Made by a program: the position numbers and the translations under genes. Below the pieces are notes generated by a model that worked only from the letters and a program-made list of their open reading frames with translations, had not been told where the DNA came from and did no database searches. This document shows, piece by piece, positions 1-8,485 of a DNA stretch of 9,302 nucleotides. Position 1 is the stretch's first letter. Every line of letters starts with the position of its first letter. Source of the DNA: an uncultured Acetatifactor sp. (GTDB lineage Bacteria; Bacillota; Clostridia; Lachnospirales; Lachnospiraceae); assembly GCA_947626405.1 (NCBI GenBank), contig CANQSE010000064.1, positions 1-9,302 of the forward strand. Direction: 5' to 3'.

Positions 1-729
<729 letters not shown>

Positions 730-770
730 GTGACAGCATGACACACCGTTTAAAAGACGTGCCGCCGCAA

Positions 771-1646
771 TCAACAGTTTCCGCATCCTCCGTGGTGGGT
801 ATCGCCCTCCTTAAGTCTGAGCATGGCCCTGCCCTCCTCGGTCTTATAAAGCTGCTGTCTCCTCATGGCCTCGTCAAAATTAACCAGATGTCCGTCAAAT
901 TCAGGACCGTCTACACAGGCAAACTTTACCTCACCGCCTACGCTCACACGACATGCCCCGCACATTCCGGTTCCGTCAACCATTATGGGATTGAGACTGA
1001 CAACGGTGGGGATTCCAAGCTCCTTTGTGAGCTGGCACATAAATTTCATCATAATCATAGGTCCGATCGCAATACACAGATCATAATGCTTTCCCTCCGC
1101 CGTAAGATCCTTGAGAGTCTGCGTGACCATGCCGCTTCTTCCATAGGAGCCGTCATCCGTGGTTATATAAAGATTTCCGGCCACAGCCTCCATCTCTTTT
1201 TCAAGAATTAAAAGCTCCTTTGTCTTGCTGCCCACGATCACATCGGCGTTTACCCCGCGCTCATGCAGCCATTTGACCTGTGGATAGACGGGAGCGGTTC
1301 CCACGCCGCCCGCCACAAAAAGAATCTTTTTCTTTTTAAGCTCCTCCACCGACTCGTTCACCAGCTCGGAAGGGCGCCCCAGAGGGCCCACAAAATCACG
1401 AAAGGCGTCTCCCTCCTGCAGATCGGCCATCTTATACGTCGCCGCTCCCACACACTGAAAGACAATGGTGACAATTCCCTTTTCCCTGTCATAATCACAG
1501 ATTGTCAGCGGGATTCTCTCTCCATCCTCATCCGTCCTCACTATCACGAACTGACCGGGCTGACAGGAGCGGGCCACCCGCTCTGCCTCAACATCCATCA
1601 GATAGATGTTGTCGGCAAGCTGCTTTCTGTTCACTATCCTGTACAT
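771..1646 (-). CDS. nfnA: Sulfide/dihydroorotate dehydrogenase-like FAD/NAD-binding protein; NfnA small subunit
   Basis: This 291-residue protein is a ferredoxin-NADP reductase-type flavoprotein of the family annotated as the small subunit of NfnAB (also SudB-like, or PyrK-like). It has an FAD-binding beta barrel with RIPLTI (44-49), a nucleotide-binding motif VAGGVGTAP (111-119), and a C-terminal [2Fe-2S] site around MVDGTGMCGAC (222-232) plus C244. As I recall, the characterised NfnA cluster is held by three Cys and one Asp, and D224, C229, C232 and C244 fit that. The protein ends in GGCGNC, adding two cysteines. Its start is well supported: AGGAGG at 1654-1659, seven bases before ATG. The large subunit gene follows 67 bases downstream, so the pair probably forms a cytosolic complex exchanging electrons among NADH, NADPH and ferredoxin. 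A sulfide dehydrogenase or an accessory electron-transfer role is the main alternative. Confidence 0.88.
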   Translation of the reverse strand: MYRIVNRKQLADNIYLMDVEAERVARSCQPGQFVIVRTDEDGERIPLTICDYDREKGIVTIVFQCVGAATYKMADLQEGDAFRDFVGPLGRPSELVNESVEELKKKKILFVAGGVGTAPVYPQVKWLHERGVNADVIVGSKTKELLILEKEMEAVAGNLYITTDDGSYGRSGMVTQTLKDLTAEGKHYDLCIAIGPMIMMKFMCQLTKELGIPTVVSLNPIMVDGTGMCGACRVSVGGEVKFACVDGPEFDGHLVNFDEAMRRQQLYKTEEGRAMLRLKEGDTHHGGCGNC

Positions 1647-1679
1647 ACTTTTTCCTCCTCTTGTCTGCCTGCACAGACG

Positions 1680-3149
1680 TTAATTTACTTCCTCTATAGC
1701 CGTCAGAATAATCTGATTGTGCTCGTCCTCGCTATAACGGTAAATGCCGCCGTCGTAAATGTCCACGGCATAAAAATTTCCTGTCCTTACCTGGCTGGAG
1801 TCAGTCTCCCTTTTAACCTCGGCAATCACATAATAATCGCTCTCTCTGTTTATATTTGCAACATAAAGGTACTCATAGACATATATTGCCCCTGTATCGT
1901 CAAAATGTCCGGCATCATCGTAAATCCTGCCGCTTTCCCGCACATAATTCCAGACGGATTCAACGGCCTGCTCCGGAGTGATTTCCGTGTTGAGCTTAAG
2001 CACAAAGCTGCGCTGGGCGACATCACCGACGACACCGTCCTCTATTATCGCAAACATATACCTCGACGCGCCGACAGGCATGGGAATCGGTCCCGTGTAC
2101 CTCTGTGACGTATAATCCGGCACGCTGCCGTCCGTGGTGTAAAAAATCTCCTCGCCCTCCCGGGGATCAACGACCTCTATATACGTGGGTACATAATATT
2201 CGCCGCTGACGACATTTATCTCCGGAGCGGGAATATCGTCGTTTTCAATATAGTATTCCTTTTTTACTATGTCGCTTTCAATGCCGTTTTCATTGATAAA
2301 TATGGCTTTCACGACATATCTGCCCTTTTCAAGTATTATGGGCATTGTATACTGCGGGCTGTTTTCGTCAGGATCGCTTCCGTCCATTGTGTAAAATATT
2401 TTTCCGTTTCCCATAGCCGTCAGCTTAAGAGGCTGGATTGCTGTGTACTCGCCCTCCATTACGCTAAATTCCGGCGGGTTGGCAATGTAATTCTGATACA
2501 TGGAAATCACACGGTCGTTTCCGCTTCCGAGTATAAGCTCGTTAATCGTTGCGTAATCGCCCCTGTCCCTGTAGATGGCAATCAGGCTCCCGTACGCCCT
2601 GTCAAGCTGCTCCGTTGTGGCACCCGGGTCCCTTGCTATCTCCCGAAGCAGGTACTCATATTCCACCTTATTGTTTTTACCAAGATACATTTCCGCCAGG
2701 CTGAACCTGAGTTCAATGTCGTTTTCTTCAAGCTCTATGGCTTTCTGATAATAAGTGATGGCCTTGTCATAATTTCCGGCTTCGGCATATTTTACGGCCT
2801 TTTTTATCTGATAGTCAAGGGAATGACTCAGATAAATCCATATGCCGGCTCCAAGGCCTGCGACAAATAAAACCGCGGCAGGTATCAGGAATATCAGGAG
2901 TTTTTTTCGTCCGGAATGTTTTACCTCAGTCTTCCCTCCCGGCTCAGCATCCGGATCCTCTCCCTCTCCTTCCGGCTCGCCGTAAGACTCCCCCGGCTCC
3001 TCCAGATCTTCCATAATACCGCTTATGATCTGCTGAATATTCTGTTCCAGCTCAGGTTCAAAATCAGGCACAATGTGGATGTCTTCTCCGCAATGTTCGC
3101 AGTAAAGAGCGCCATCCTCCATTTCCTCTCCGCAATTTGGACATTTCAT
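1680..3149 (-). CDS. Zinc-ribbon, single-pass membrane protein with TPR-like helices and two chitobiase-C-terminal-like repeats
   Basis: 489 residues starting at ATG 3149. An AGAGGA lies eight bases upstream; a TTG two codons earlier would sit almost on that site, so I prefer the ATG. In order: a zinc ribbon (CPNCG and CEHCG; Cys 3, 6, 17, 20); an acidic Glu/Pro/Gly-rich linker (about 30-75); one hydrophobic helix after a basic SGRKK (about 83-107); a TPR-like pair (about 112-160, with AEAGNYDKAITYYQKAIELE); and two related segments, IFYTMDGSDPD and IFYTTDGSVPD (about 251 and 335), matching the core of the chitobiase/beta-hexosaminidase C-terminal repeat. About 100 further residues at the C-terminus are unassigned and only loosely recall PepSY-like folds. 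The likely topology is zinc ribbon inside and repeats outside. The function is unknown; cell-surface binding or sensing is an inference. It sits between fhs and nfnA, 38 and 33 bases from them, consistent with co-transcription. Confidence 0.85.
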   Translation of the reverse strand: MKCPNCGEEMEDGALYCEHCGEDIHIVPDFEPELEQNIQQIISGIMEDLEEPGESYGEPEGEGEDPDAEPGGKTEVKHSGRKKLLIFLIPAAVLFVAGLGAGIWIYLSHSLDYQIKKAVKYAEAGNYDKAITYYQKAIELEENDIELRFSLAEMYLGKNNKVEYEYLLREIARDPGATTEQLDRAYGSLIAIYRDRGDYATINELILGSGNDRVISMYQNYIANPPEFSVMEGEYTAIQPLKLTAMGNGKIFYTMDGSDPDENSPQYTMPIILEKGRYVVKAIFINENGIESDIVKKEYYIENDDIPAPEINVVSGEYYVPTYIEVVDPREGEEIFYTTDGSVPDYTSQRYTGPIPMPVGASRYMFAIIEDGVVGDVAQRSFVLKLNTEITPEQAVESVWNYVRESGRIYDDAGHFDDTGAIYVYEYLYVANINRESDYYVIAEVKRETDSSQVRTGNFYAVDIYDGGIYRYSEDEHNQIILTAIEEVN

Positions 3150-3187
3150 AGGCAAGTTCCTCTCATCGAAAAACCGACGCTTCCTGC

Positions 3188-4858
3188 TTAAAACAATCCT
3201 GTTATTACCCCTTTGTCGTCCACGTCAATCCTAAAAGCCGCAGGCTCTGCCGGAAGCCCCGGCATCGTCACCACGTCACCCGTAAGAGCCACCACAAATC
3301 CCGCTCCGGCCGATACGTAAACCTCCCTCACTGTCATCTCAAAGTCCCTCGGTCTCCCAAGGAGCTTCGGATCGTCCGACAGGGAATACTGATTTTTTGC
3401 CATGCACACAGGCAGCTTACCAAAGCCAAGCTCCATAAGGCGGTTCATGCTGCGCTTTGCCGCCGCCGAAAAATTCACTCTGCCGGCGCCGTATATCTCC
3501 TCTGCAATCCGGCATATCTTTTCCTCCAGGGAGAGCTCGTCGCCGTACAATACCCTGAAGCTGCTTTTCTTTTTATCAAGCACGTCGAGCACCTTAACGG
3601 CAAGCTCCTCTCCTCCGCTTCCGCCGTCTGCCCACACGTTTGCAGGCGCAAATCCGCACCCTCTGCTCTCGCAGAACTCCCTTACAATATCGGCCTCCGC
3701 CTGTGTGTCGGTCACAAAGGAATTGAGGGCGACCACCACCGGTACGCCGTATTTTTCCAGATTTTCCACATGCTTTTCAAGATTGGCGATGCCGCGGCGC
3801 AGAGCGTCCGTGTTTTCCGTCCCAAGGTCCGCCTTTGCGACGCCGCCGTTGTATTTTAACGCTCTTATCGTTGCCACAAGTACGGCAGCATCCGGCTTAA
3901 GTCCGGCAATCCTGCACTTTATGTCAAAAAATTTTTCCGCTCCGAGATCCGCTCCGAATCCCGCCTCCGTGATGCAGTAGTCGCCAAGCTTCAGGGCCGC
4001 TCTTGTCGCCCTGACGGAATTACAGCCGTGCGCTATGTTTGCAAAAGGCCCTCCGTGGACAAGGACCGGAGTGTGTTCCAGCGTCTGTACAAGATTCGGC
4101 TTCATCGCATCCTTAAGGAGCGCAGCCATGGCCCCTACCGCCCGAAGATCTCCGGCCGTCACCGGAGCGCCGTCGTAATTGTACGCCACGATGATCCTTG
4201 CCAGACGTTCCTTTAAATCCCTCATGTTCTCGGCAAGGCACAGCACAGCCATTATTTCGCTTGCCACGGTAATAACAAAATGATCCTCTCTGACCACTCC
4301 GTCTGTCTTGTTTCCAAGCCCGACCACAATGTTTCTCAGCACTCTGTCGTTCATGTCCTCGCATCTTTTCCATACAACCTGCCTGGTGTCGATGCGCAGG
4401 CTGTTACCCTGCTGTATATGGTTGTCAAGAAGCGCGGCAAGCAGATTGTTTGCGGAGGTGACGGCATGAAAATCACCGGTGAAATGGAGATTGAGATCCT
4501 CCATTGGGATCACCTGCGAATATCCTCCCCCGGCGGCGCCTCCCTTTATACCGAAGCACGGCCCGAGCGAGGGCTCGCGAAGCGCAAGCACCGCCTTTTT
4601 TCCAAGACGGCAAAACGCCTGTCCAAGTCCCACGCTTACCGTGGTCTTGCCCTCTCCGGCAGGAGTGGGATTGATTGCCGTGACAAGGATCAGCTTTCCG
4701 TCCGGTCTCTGCGACAGGCTCTCCATAAATTCTTCAGACAGCTTCGCTTTATACTTTCCGTAATACTCTAAAGCGTCTTCGTCTATTCCAATACTGCGTG
4801 CCACCTCACAAATCGGAAGCAGTTCAGCCTCCTGTGCAATCTCAATATCTGTCTTCAA
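3188..4858 (-). CDS. fhs: Formate-tetrahydrofolate ligase (10-formyl-THF synthetase)
   Basis: This 556-residue protein matches the usual bacterial length, about 555-560, from its typical N-terminus (MKTDIEIAQ) to its C-terminus. The family joins formate to tetrahydrofolate using ATP, giving 10-formyl-THF in the cytosol; in anaerobes this feeds purine and formyl-Met synthesis and, where present, the methyl branch of the Wood-Ljungdahl pathway. The ATP-binding loop [10 protein letters not shown] is at 65-74, and the family blocks [20 protein letters not shown] (95-114) and [11 protein letters not shown] (119-129) are intact. The start codon is TTG, supported by GGAGGAG at 4866-4872 seven bases upstream and by the absence of a better in-frame ATG. 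It begins 26 bases after the end of the ftsK gamma-domain frame, so it is probably in the same transcript. I see no frameshift or missing key residue. Whether it serves acetogenesis or only biosynthesis cannot be told here. Confidence 0.97.
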   Translation of the reverse strand: MKTDIEIAQEAELLPICEVARSIGIDEDALEYYGKYKAKLSEEFMESLSQRPDGKLILVTAINPTPAGEGKTTVSVGLGQAFCRLGKKAVLALREPSLGPCFGIKGGAAGGGYSQVIPMEDLNLHFTGDFHAVTSANNLLAALLDNHIQQGNSLRIDTRQVVWKRCEDMNDRVLRNIVVGLGNKTDGVVREDHFVITVASEIMAVLCLAENMRDLKERLARIIVAYNYDGAPVTAGDLRAVGAMAALLKDAMKPNLVQTLEHTPVLVHGGPFANIAHGCNSVRATRAALKLGDYCITEAGFGADLGAEKFFDIKCRIAGLKPDAAVLVATIRALKYNGGVAKADLGTENTDALRRGIANLEKHVENLEKYGVPVVVALNSFVTDTQAEADIVREFCESRGCGFAPANVWADGGSGGEELAVKVLDVLDKKKSSFRVLYGDELSLEEKICRIAEEIYGAGRVNFSAAAKRSMNRLMELGFGKLPVCMAKNQYSLSDDPKLLGRPRDFEMTVREVYVSAGAGFVVALTGDVVTMPGLPAEPAAFRIDVDDKGVITGLF

Positions 4859-4865
4859 TGTTTTT

Positions 4866-4872
4866 CTCCTCC
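4866..4872 (-). promoter_or_regulatory. Strong ribosome binding site that fixes the TTG start of fhs
   Basis: The minus strand reads GGAGGAG, nearly full complementarity to the 16S rRNA tail, seven bases before TTG at 4858. It lies in the 26-base gap after the gamma-domain stop and decides in favour of TTG initiation. Confidence 0.8.
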
Positions 4873-4884
4873 GCAGTCCTCAGC

Positions 4885-5100
4885 TCAGACTATTTCTTCC
4901 ACAAGCTGTTCAAACTGCTCCATACTCATCAGAACCTTTCGCGGCTTTGTTCCCTCACGCTCGCTGACGATTCCGTATTCGCTCAGCTGATCCATAATTC
5001 TTGCGGCTCTGTTGAAGCCGATCTTGAATGTCCTCTGCAGCATGCCGATTGAAACCTCATTATCCTCCTGCCCGATGATAACGCGTCCCGCCTTCTCGAT
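4885..5100 (-). pseudogene. Out-of-frame FtsK/SpoIIIE gamma (winged-helix DNA-reading) domain
   Basis: In the frame one base ahead of the translocase, the minus strand encodes 71 residues and a TGA stop. They start at [10 protein letters not shown] and include SIGMLQRTFKIGFNRAARIM and EGTKPRKVLM, the hallmark of the FtsK gamma domain. This domain reads the oriented KOPS/SRS sequences that steer the motor and, in FtsK, contacts XerD. It directly follows the motor and linker, so it is the natural C-terminus split off by a shift near 5100-5104 (one extra base, or two or five missing). The translocase frame itself runs on to a stop at 5060. An internal in-frame ATG at 5043, with GAGG 11 bases before it, could start a 52-residue piece, but that would lack the first helix. 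A sequencing or assembly error is a live alternative to a true mutation. Confidence 0.88.
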
Positions 5101-7591
5101 CGTCCAGATCCGAACCCGAACCGCCGCCGGCGCCTGAACCTGAGCCGCTTCCCATATTCTTTATTTTTTCTTCAATTTCCTCCGCGTAAACATTTCCGAT
5201 CGCCTGGTTCTTTAAAAATTCCACCACATCGGAAACCTCCTTGTCGGAGACAAACGCTCCCTGTATACGCGCCGGTTTTGAATAACCCTGGGGATAAAAG
5301 AGCATGTCGCCCTTTCCCAGAAGCTTTTCCGCGCCGTTCATGTCAAGAATCGTGCGCGAATCCACACCGCTTGACACGGAAAATGCCACGCGGCTCGGCA
5401 TATTGGCCTTGATAAGGCCTGTAATCACGTCCACGCTTGGGCGCTGCGTCGCAATTATAAGATGTATTCCGGCGGCTCTGGCAAGCTGCGCCAGACGGCA
5501 GATTGATTCCTCCACCTCACCGGGGCAGACCATCATAAGATCCGCAAGCTCGTCCACTATAATTACGATCTGAGGCAGCTTTGCCGGCGCCTGCGCGTCT
5601 CCACTATCTCTCATCGATTCAACTTTTTTATTATAGCCCTTCAGATCCCTCACGTTGAAATCCGCAAATTTCCTGTAGCGGTCTTCCATCTCGGAGACTC
5701 CCCAGTGAAGCGCGGCCGACGCCTTCTTCGGATCCGTCACAACGGGAATCAGAAGATGCGGTATTCCGTTATAAACGCTCAGCTCGACGACCTTCGGATC
5801 CACCATGATAAGCTTGACTTCGTCGGGGTGCGCCTTGTATAAGATGCTCATGATAAGGGTATTGATGCAGACCGACTTTCCGGAGCCTGTTGCACCCGCT
5901 ATGAGCATATGAGGCATCTTCGCAATGTCCGCGACCACCACCTTGCCGGCTATGTCCTTGCCAACCGCAAAGGCAATCTTTGAAGGGAAATTCTGAAATT
6001 CACCTGATTCAAGCAGATCGCGCAGGGCGACCGGCATGTTTTCCTTGTTTGGAACTTCTATGCCTATGGCGGCCTTTCCCGGGATCGGAGCCTCGATTCG
6101 TATATCCGTCGCGGCAAGATTTAACTTGATATCATCCGCAAGCCCCACAATTTTAGATACCTTTACACCCTGCTCGGGCTGAAGCTCGTACCTTGTCACG
6201 CTTGGGCCCTGGCTGATATCCGTGATCGTCACCTTCACTCCAAAGGTGTTTAACGTCTGCTGGAGCCGCATAGCCGTCTCCTTAAGCTCCCTTGCCGAAT
6301 CTCCGGTGACAGCCTGACCCTTCTGGAGCATTGACAGGGAAGGGAACCTGTATTTTGCGGGATTTTTCCTTTCCTGCCTGGGAGCGTCCGAAGCGCCTGA
6401 GACAGGGCGCATATCCTCCTTTGGCGCGCTCTCCCTCACCGCCCTCTGCGGCTGTCCGCCAAAAACGCTTTCCTCACGCGGCGCGGAAAAATTCTGCTCT
6501 GTTTCCGGCGGCTCATCTATACCTTCTTTATGTATTCTGACGTGCTGTCCCGTAAAGCTATCCTGCGGTTCAGGTTCAGCCGCGGGCCATGGTTCGGCGT
6601 CCGCACCGCTCTCACCGAACGTTACCTGGTGAGAGCTTCTGACATGCACCTTCTGATAATCAATAACCTCTCCGCCGTCTGCAATACGCTCTCCGTCTTC
6701 CTCTCCGGAGAATGTAATCTCATGGACGTCGTCTCTGTGAATGTTTTCATCCTGCCTTGGAAGCTCCGTATCAAATATGACTCCTGATACTTTCTTTTCC
6801 ATGCGGAGAATCTTTTCGTTTTCCTTTTCCTCCGCCCTGAGCCTGCGTTCTTCCTCTCTGCGCGCCCTCAGATCCATCTGCTGCTGTCTGCGCGCCTGGG
6901 CGTGTTCCCTGCGCCTTACGGCGTCTTCGCGCGAGATTTCCCGCACTTTGCTCGAACCCTTCTTCACACCGGATATCAGGGATTTCTCGGTAAGCAGAAT
7001 CAGGCACACCACAGAACAAAGCAGCATCATGAGAACAGTCCCTATGGTGTCAAGGAAATGTCGCATCAGCCAGCAAAGACTGCCGGCCGCCACTCCGCCT
7101 CCGCTTCTTGTATCCCTGGAAATTTCATAGATTGCGCTTAAGCTGTACCCCGTCATTGAATCCTGGTTGCCAGAAATCAGCTCGCAGAATACTCCCGCCA
7201 TGGCAAAAAGCACGCACCCCGCGATTAGCTTTCTCAGGGCATTGAAGCTTCCGCTGTTTGCAAACCAGAACGACACGGCAATAAAAAGCAGCGCCGGAGC
7301 AACCCATGCGGTAAGGCCGAAAAGACCGAACATGAAACCGCTTATGGCGTCCCCCACCGGACCTATGATCCCGAAATTGCAGAAAAACAGTATCAACATG
7401 GCCACCAGCACTATAATCAGGCCTATTTCGTGAAACATGGCCCTGTCTTTCTCAAGCTGCTGCTCGTCAGGCTCCGGCCTTTTCTTTATGTTTGCGTCCG
7501 CACGCGGCTTTGACGAACCTGTCCGTGCGGAGCCTGAGCTCCTTTTACTGGAATTGGAAGATGTCGCTTTTCTTCCGGAAGATGTGGCCAT
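5060..7591 (-). CDS. ftsK: DNA translocase FtsK/SpoIIIE, frameshifted before the gamma domain
   Basis: 843 residues as read. A Ser/Lys-rich N-terminus (1-35) precedes about four membrane helices (roughly 55-77, 85-111, 121-140, 183-204). Next come a strongly basic Arg/Glu/Gln-rich stretch (221-265), a variable acidic linker (to about 405), the alpha domain (about 410-510) and the RecA-like beta motor. The motor has Walker A GATGSGKS (566-573), Walker [10 protein letters not shown] (677-685) and the family segment [21 protein letters not shown]. Such proteins pump DNA through the division or sporulation septum as membrane-anchored hexamers. After a Gly/Ser linker (814-827) the frame leaves the family at [13 protein letters not shown] and stops; the expected gamma domain is present in another frame down to 4885. 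Corrected, the protein would be about 900 residues. The ATG at 7591 has GAGGG eight bases upstream. Its position beside tepA matches the Firmicutes spoIIIE neighbourhood. Confidence 0.93.
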   Translation of the reverse strand: MATSSGRKATSSNSSKRSSGSARTGSSKPRADANIKKRPEPDEQQLEKDRAMFHEIGLIIVLVAMLILFFCNFGIIGPVGDAISGFMFGLFGLTAWVAPALLFIAVSFWFANSGSFNALRKLIAGCVLFAMAGVFCELISGNQDSMTGYSLSAIYEISRDTRSGGGVAAGSLCWLMRHFLDTIGTVLMMLLCSVVCLILLTEKSLISGVKKGSSKVREISREDAVRRREHAQARRQQQMDLRARREEERRLRAEEKENEKILRMEKKVSGVIFDTELPRQDENIHRDDVHEITFSGEEDGERIADGGEVIDYQKVHVRSSHQVTFGESGADAEPWPAAEPEPQDSFTGQHVRIHKEGIDEPPETEQNFSAPREESVFGGQPQRAVRESAPKEDMRPVSGASDAPRQERKNPAKYRFPSLSMLQKGQAVTGDSARELKETAMRLQQTLNTFGVKVTITDISQGPSVTRYELQPEQGVKVSKIVGLADDIKLNLAATDIRIEAPIPGKAAIGIEVPNKENMPVALRDLLESGEFQNFPSKIAFAVGKDIAGKVVVADIAKMPHMLIAGATGSGKSVCINTLIMSILYKAHPDEVKLIMVDPKVVELSVYNGIPHLLIPVVTDPKKASAALHWGVSEMEDRYRKFADFNVRDLKGYNKKVESMRDSGDAQAPAKLPQIVIIVDELADLMMVCPGEVEESICRLAQLARAAGIHLIIATQRPSVDVITGLIKANMPSRVAFSVSSGVDSRTILDMNGAEKLLGKGDMLFYPQGYSKPARIQGAFVSDKEVSDVVEFLKNQAIGNVYAEEIEEKIKNMGSGSGSGAGGGSGSDLDDREGGTRYHRAGG

Positions 7592-7630
7592 CTCTGGATC
7601 CCTCGCTTATCTTATTTCAATATCTTTGAC

Positions 7631-7659
7631 ATTATATCATTTTTCACCTGATTTGTCTA
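7631..7659 (-). promoter_or_regulatory. SigA-type promoter candidate for ftsK and downstream genes
   Basis: The minus strand has TAGACA (7654-7659; five of six matches to TTGACA), exactly 17 bases of spacer, then TATAAT (7631-7636) preceded by TGA, giving an extended -10. Transcription would start near 7624, about 33 bases before the ftsK ATG. The element overlaps the last codons and stop of tepA, so it would uncouple ftsK, fhs and nfnAB from tepA expression. Spacing and match quality are unusually good, but no activity can be shown from sequence. Confidence 0.65.
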
Positions 7660-8338
7660 TCATCTCATGCAACTTGGCTATGGCTTTGTCTATTCCTCCC
7701 ACCTCGTTTATGATGCCGTATCTGACCGCCTCCTCGCCTACAAGGATCGTCCCGACATCTTTTGTGAGCATGCCCGTCTCCGTCATCAGCGCCTCCAGAG
7801 TCTGTTTTGTGATCCTGCAGTGATCGCACACAAAACCCGTAATCCTGTCCTGAATCAGCTTAAAATATTCAAACGTCTGTGGCACGCCGATGACCATACC
7901 GTTTAACCTCACGGGATGTATGACCATGGTGCCGGTGTTCACGATATATGAGTAATCGGTGCTCACAGCGATCGGCACCCCTATGGAATGACTTCCCCCG
8001 AGGACTAACGACACGGTGGGTTTGCTCAGGGAAGCTATCATTTCCGCAATCGCAAGACCGGCCTCCACGTCCCCTCCCATGGTGTTTAAAAGCACAAGCA
8101 CGCCCTGAATGTTCCTGCTGTCCTCTATGGCCGCCAGACTTGGCAGAATATGCTCGTACTTTGTAGCCTTTGAATTATTAGAGAGATTCTCATGCCCCTC
8201 TATCTCTCCAATAATTGAAATCAGATGGATGTTGTCAAGCTGCGCGTTTTCGTCTAACGACACCTGTCCCGTTTTTTCAATTCTCTCGTCGCGGTGTTTC
8301 TCACTCTCTGTTTTTGTGTCCTTCTTTTCATCCGACAT
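7637..8338 (-). CDS. tepA: ClpP-like serine protease, TepA/YmfB family
   Basis: 233 residues from ATG 8338. A longer open frame reaches 8476, but the extra residues look non-coding and cross the inverted repeats, whereas AAAGGTG (8348-8354) sits nine bases before ATG 8338. After a charged, Lys/Glu-rich N-terminus (1-30), the ClpP fold is clear: LLNTMGGDVEAGLAIAEMI (83-101), the nucleophile motif GGSHSIG (Ser118), TMVIHPV (His141) and LTKDVG (Asp194), followed by GEEAVRYGIINEVGG. The triad is therefore intact. The family is called translocation-enhancing protein TepA in Bacillus and is close to, but distinct from, the ClpP of ClpXP/ClpCP; substrates are poorly defined. The tepA then spoIIIE/ftsK order is conserved in Firmicutes. 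The small ylzJ gene that separates them in Bacillus is absent: only 45 bases lie between the tepA stop and ftsK. Confidence 0.9.
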   Translation of the reverse strand: MSDEKKDTKTESEKHRDERIEKTGQVSLDENAQLDNIHLISIIGEIEGHENLSNNSKATKYEHILPSLAAIEDSRNIQGVLVLLNTMGGDVEAGLAIAEMIASLSKPTVSLVLGGSHSIGVPIAVSTDYSYIVNTGTMVIHPVRLNGMVIGVPQTFEYFKLIQDRITGFVCDHCRITKQTLEALMTETGMLTKDVGTILVGEEAVRYGIINEVGGIDKAIAKLHEMIDKSGEK

Positions 8339-8399
8339 AACGACCCACACCTTTCCGCGGGCCGTCTTACACGCCGTCCCGCCCTGTCCCGCCGTTTCA

Positions 8400-8425
8400 C
8401 GTTTTGTCTCCTGCTTCACAAAACG
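8400..8425 (-). repeat. Perfect 8-base inverted repeat, second of a pair
   Basis: On the minus strand ACAAAACG (8407-8400) is the exact reverse complement of CGTTTTGT (8425-8418), around a 10-base loop that contains AGGAG. It starts within four bases of the preceding hairpin, and the TTTT that would serve as that hairpin's terminator tail forms part of this stem. It may be a leader structure of tepA or a chance repeat. Confidence 0.5.
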
Positions 8426-8455
8426 CCGACAGGGAGCGTACGAAACGCTCCCTGT
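8421..8455 (-). terminator. Terminator-like hairpin after the Pro/Glu-rich gene
   Basis: The minus strand contains ACAGGGAGCGT, a five-base loop TTCGT, then ACGCTCCCTGT: a perfect 11-base stem at 8455-8429. It is followed by CGGCGTTTTG, so the T run is only four long and starts five bases after the stem. It lies 31 bases past the stop of the upstream gene. Intrinsic termination is likely but may be leaky, given the weak T tract. Confidence 0.5.
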
Positions 8456-8485
8456 TAGCATTGCCGGATGTGGCAAAATTAATTC

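Larger units (their letters stand above)
8339..8485 (-). other. Intergenic gap with two inverted repeats, no gene
   Basis: 147 bases between the Pro/Glu-rich gene and tepA. It holds two adjacent inverted repeats (described separately) and the tepA ribosome binding site. I see no good sigma-A promoter here. The part nearest tepA (about 8340-8400) is GC-rich with GGCGGGACAGGGCGGGACGG-type text on the minus strand, for which I have no explanation. Confidence 0.6.

Noticed and set aside
738..1211. Plus-strand open frame of 157 codons
   Set aside because: It is the antisense of the nfnA gene, whose minus-strand product has clear FAD, NAD and [2Fe-2S] motifs; the plus-strand product has no recognisable domain.
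1263..2108. Plus-strand open frame of 281 codons
   Set aside because: It straddles two well-supported minus-strand genes and their gap, and its product is not like any family I know.
3150..3155. TTG two codons upstream as start of the zinc-ribbon protein
   Set aside because: The ribosome binding site would be only about two bases from TTG, but is eight bases from ATG 3149.
4798..5052. Plus-strand open frame of 84 codons over the region after the ftsK stop
   Set aside because: The minus strand here encodes the gamma domain of FtsK and the start of fhs, which fully explain the sequence.
8339..8476. 46-residue N-terminal extension of TepA
   Set aside because: It would run through both inverted repeats, lacks similarity to the family's N-terminus, and a good ribosome binding site lies before ATG 8338.
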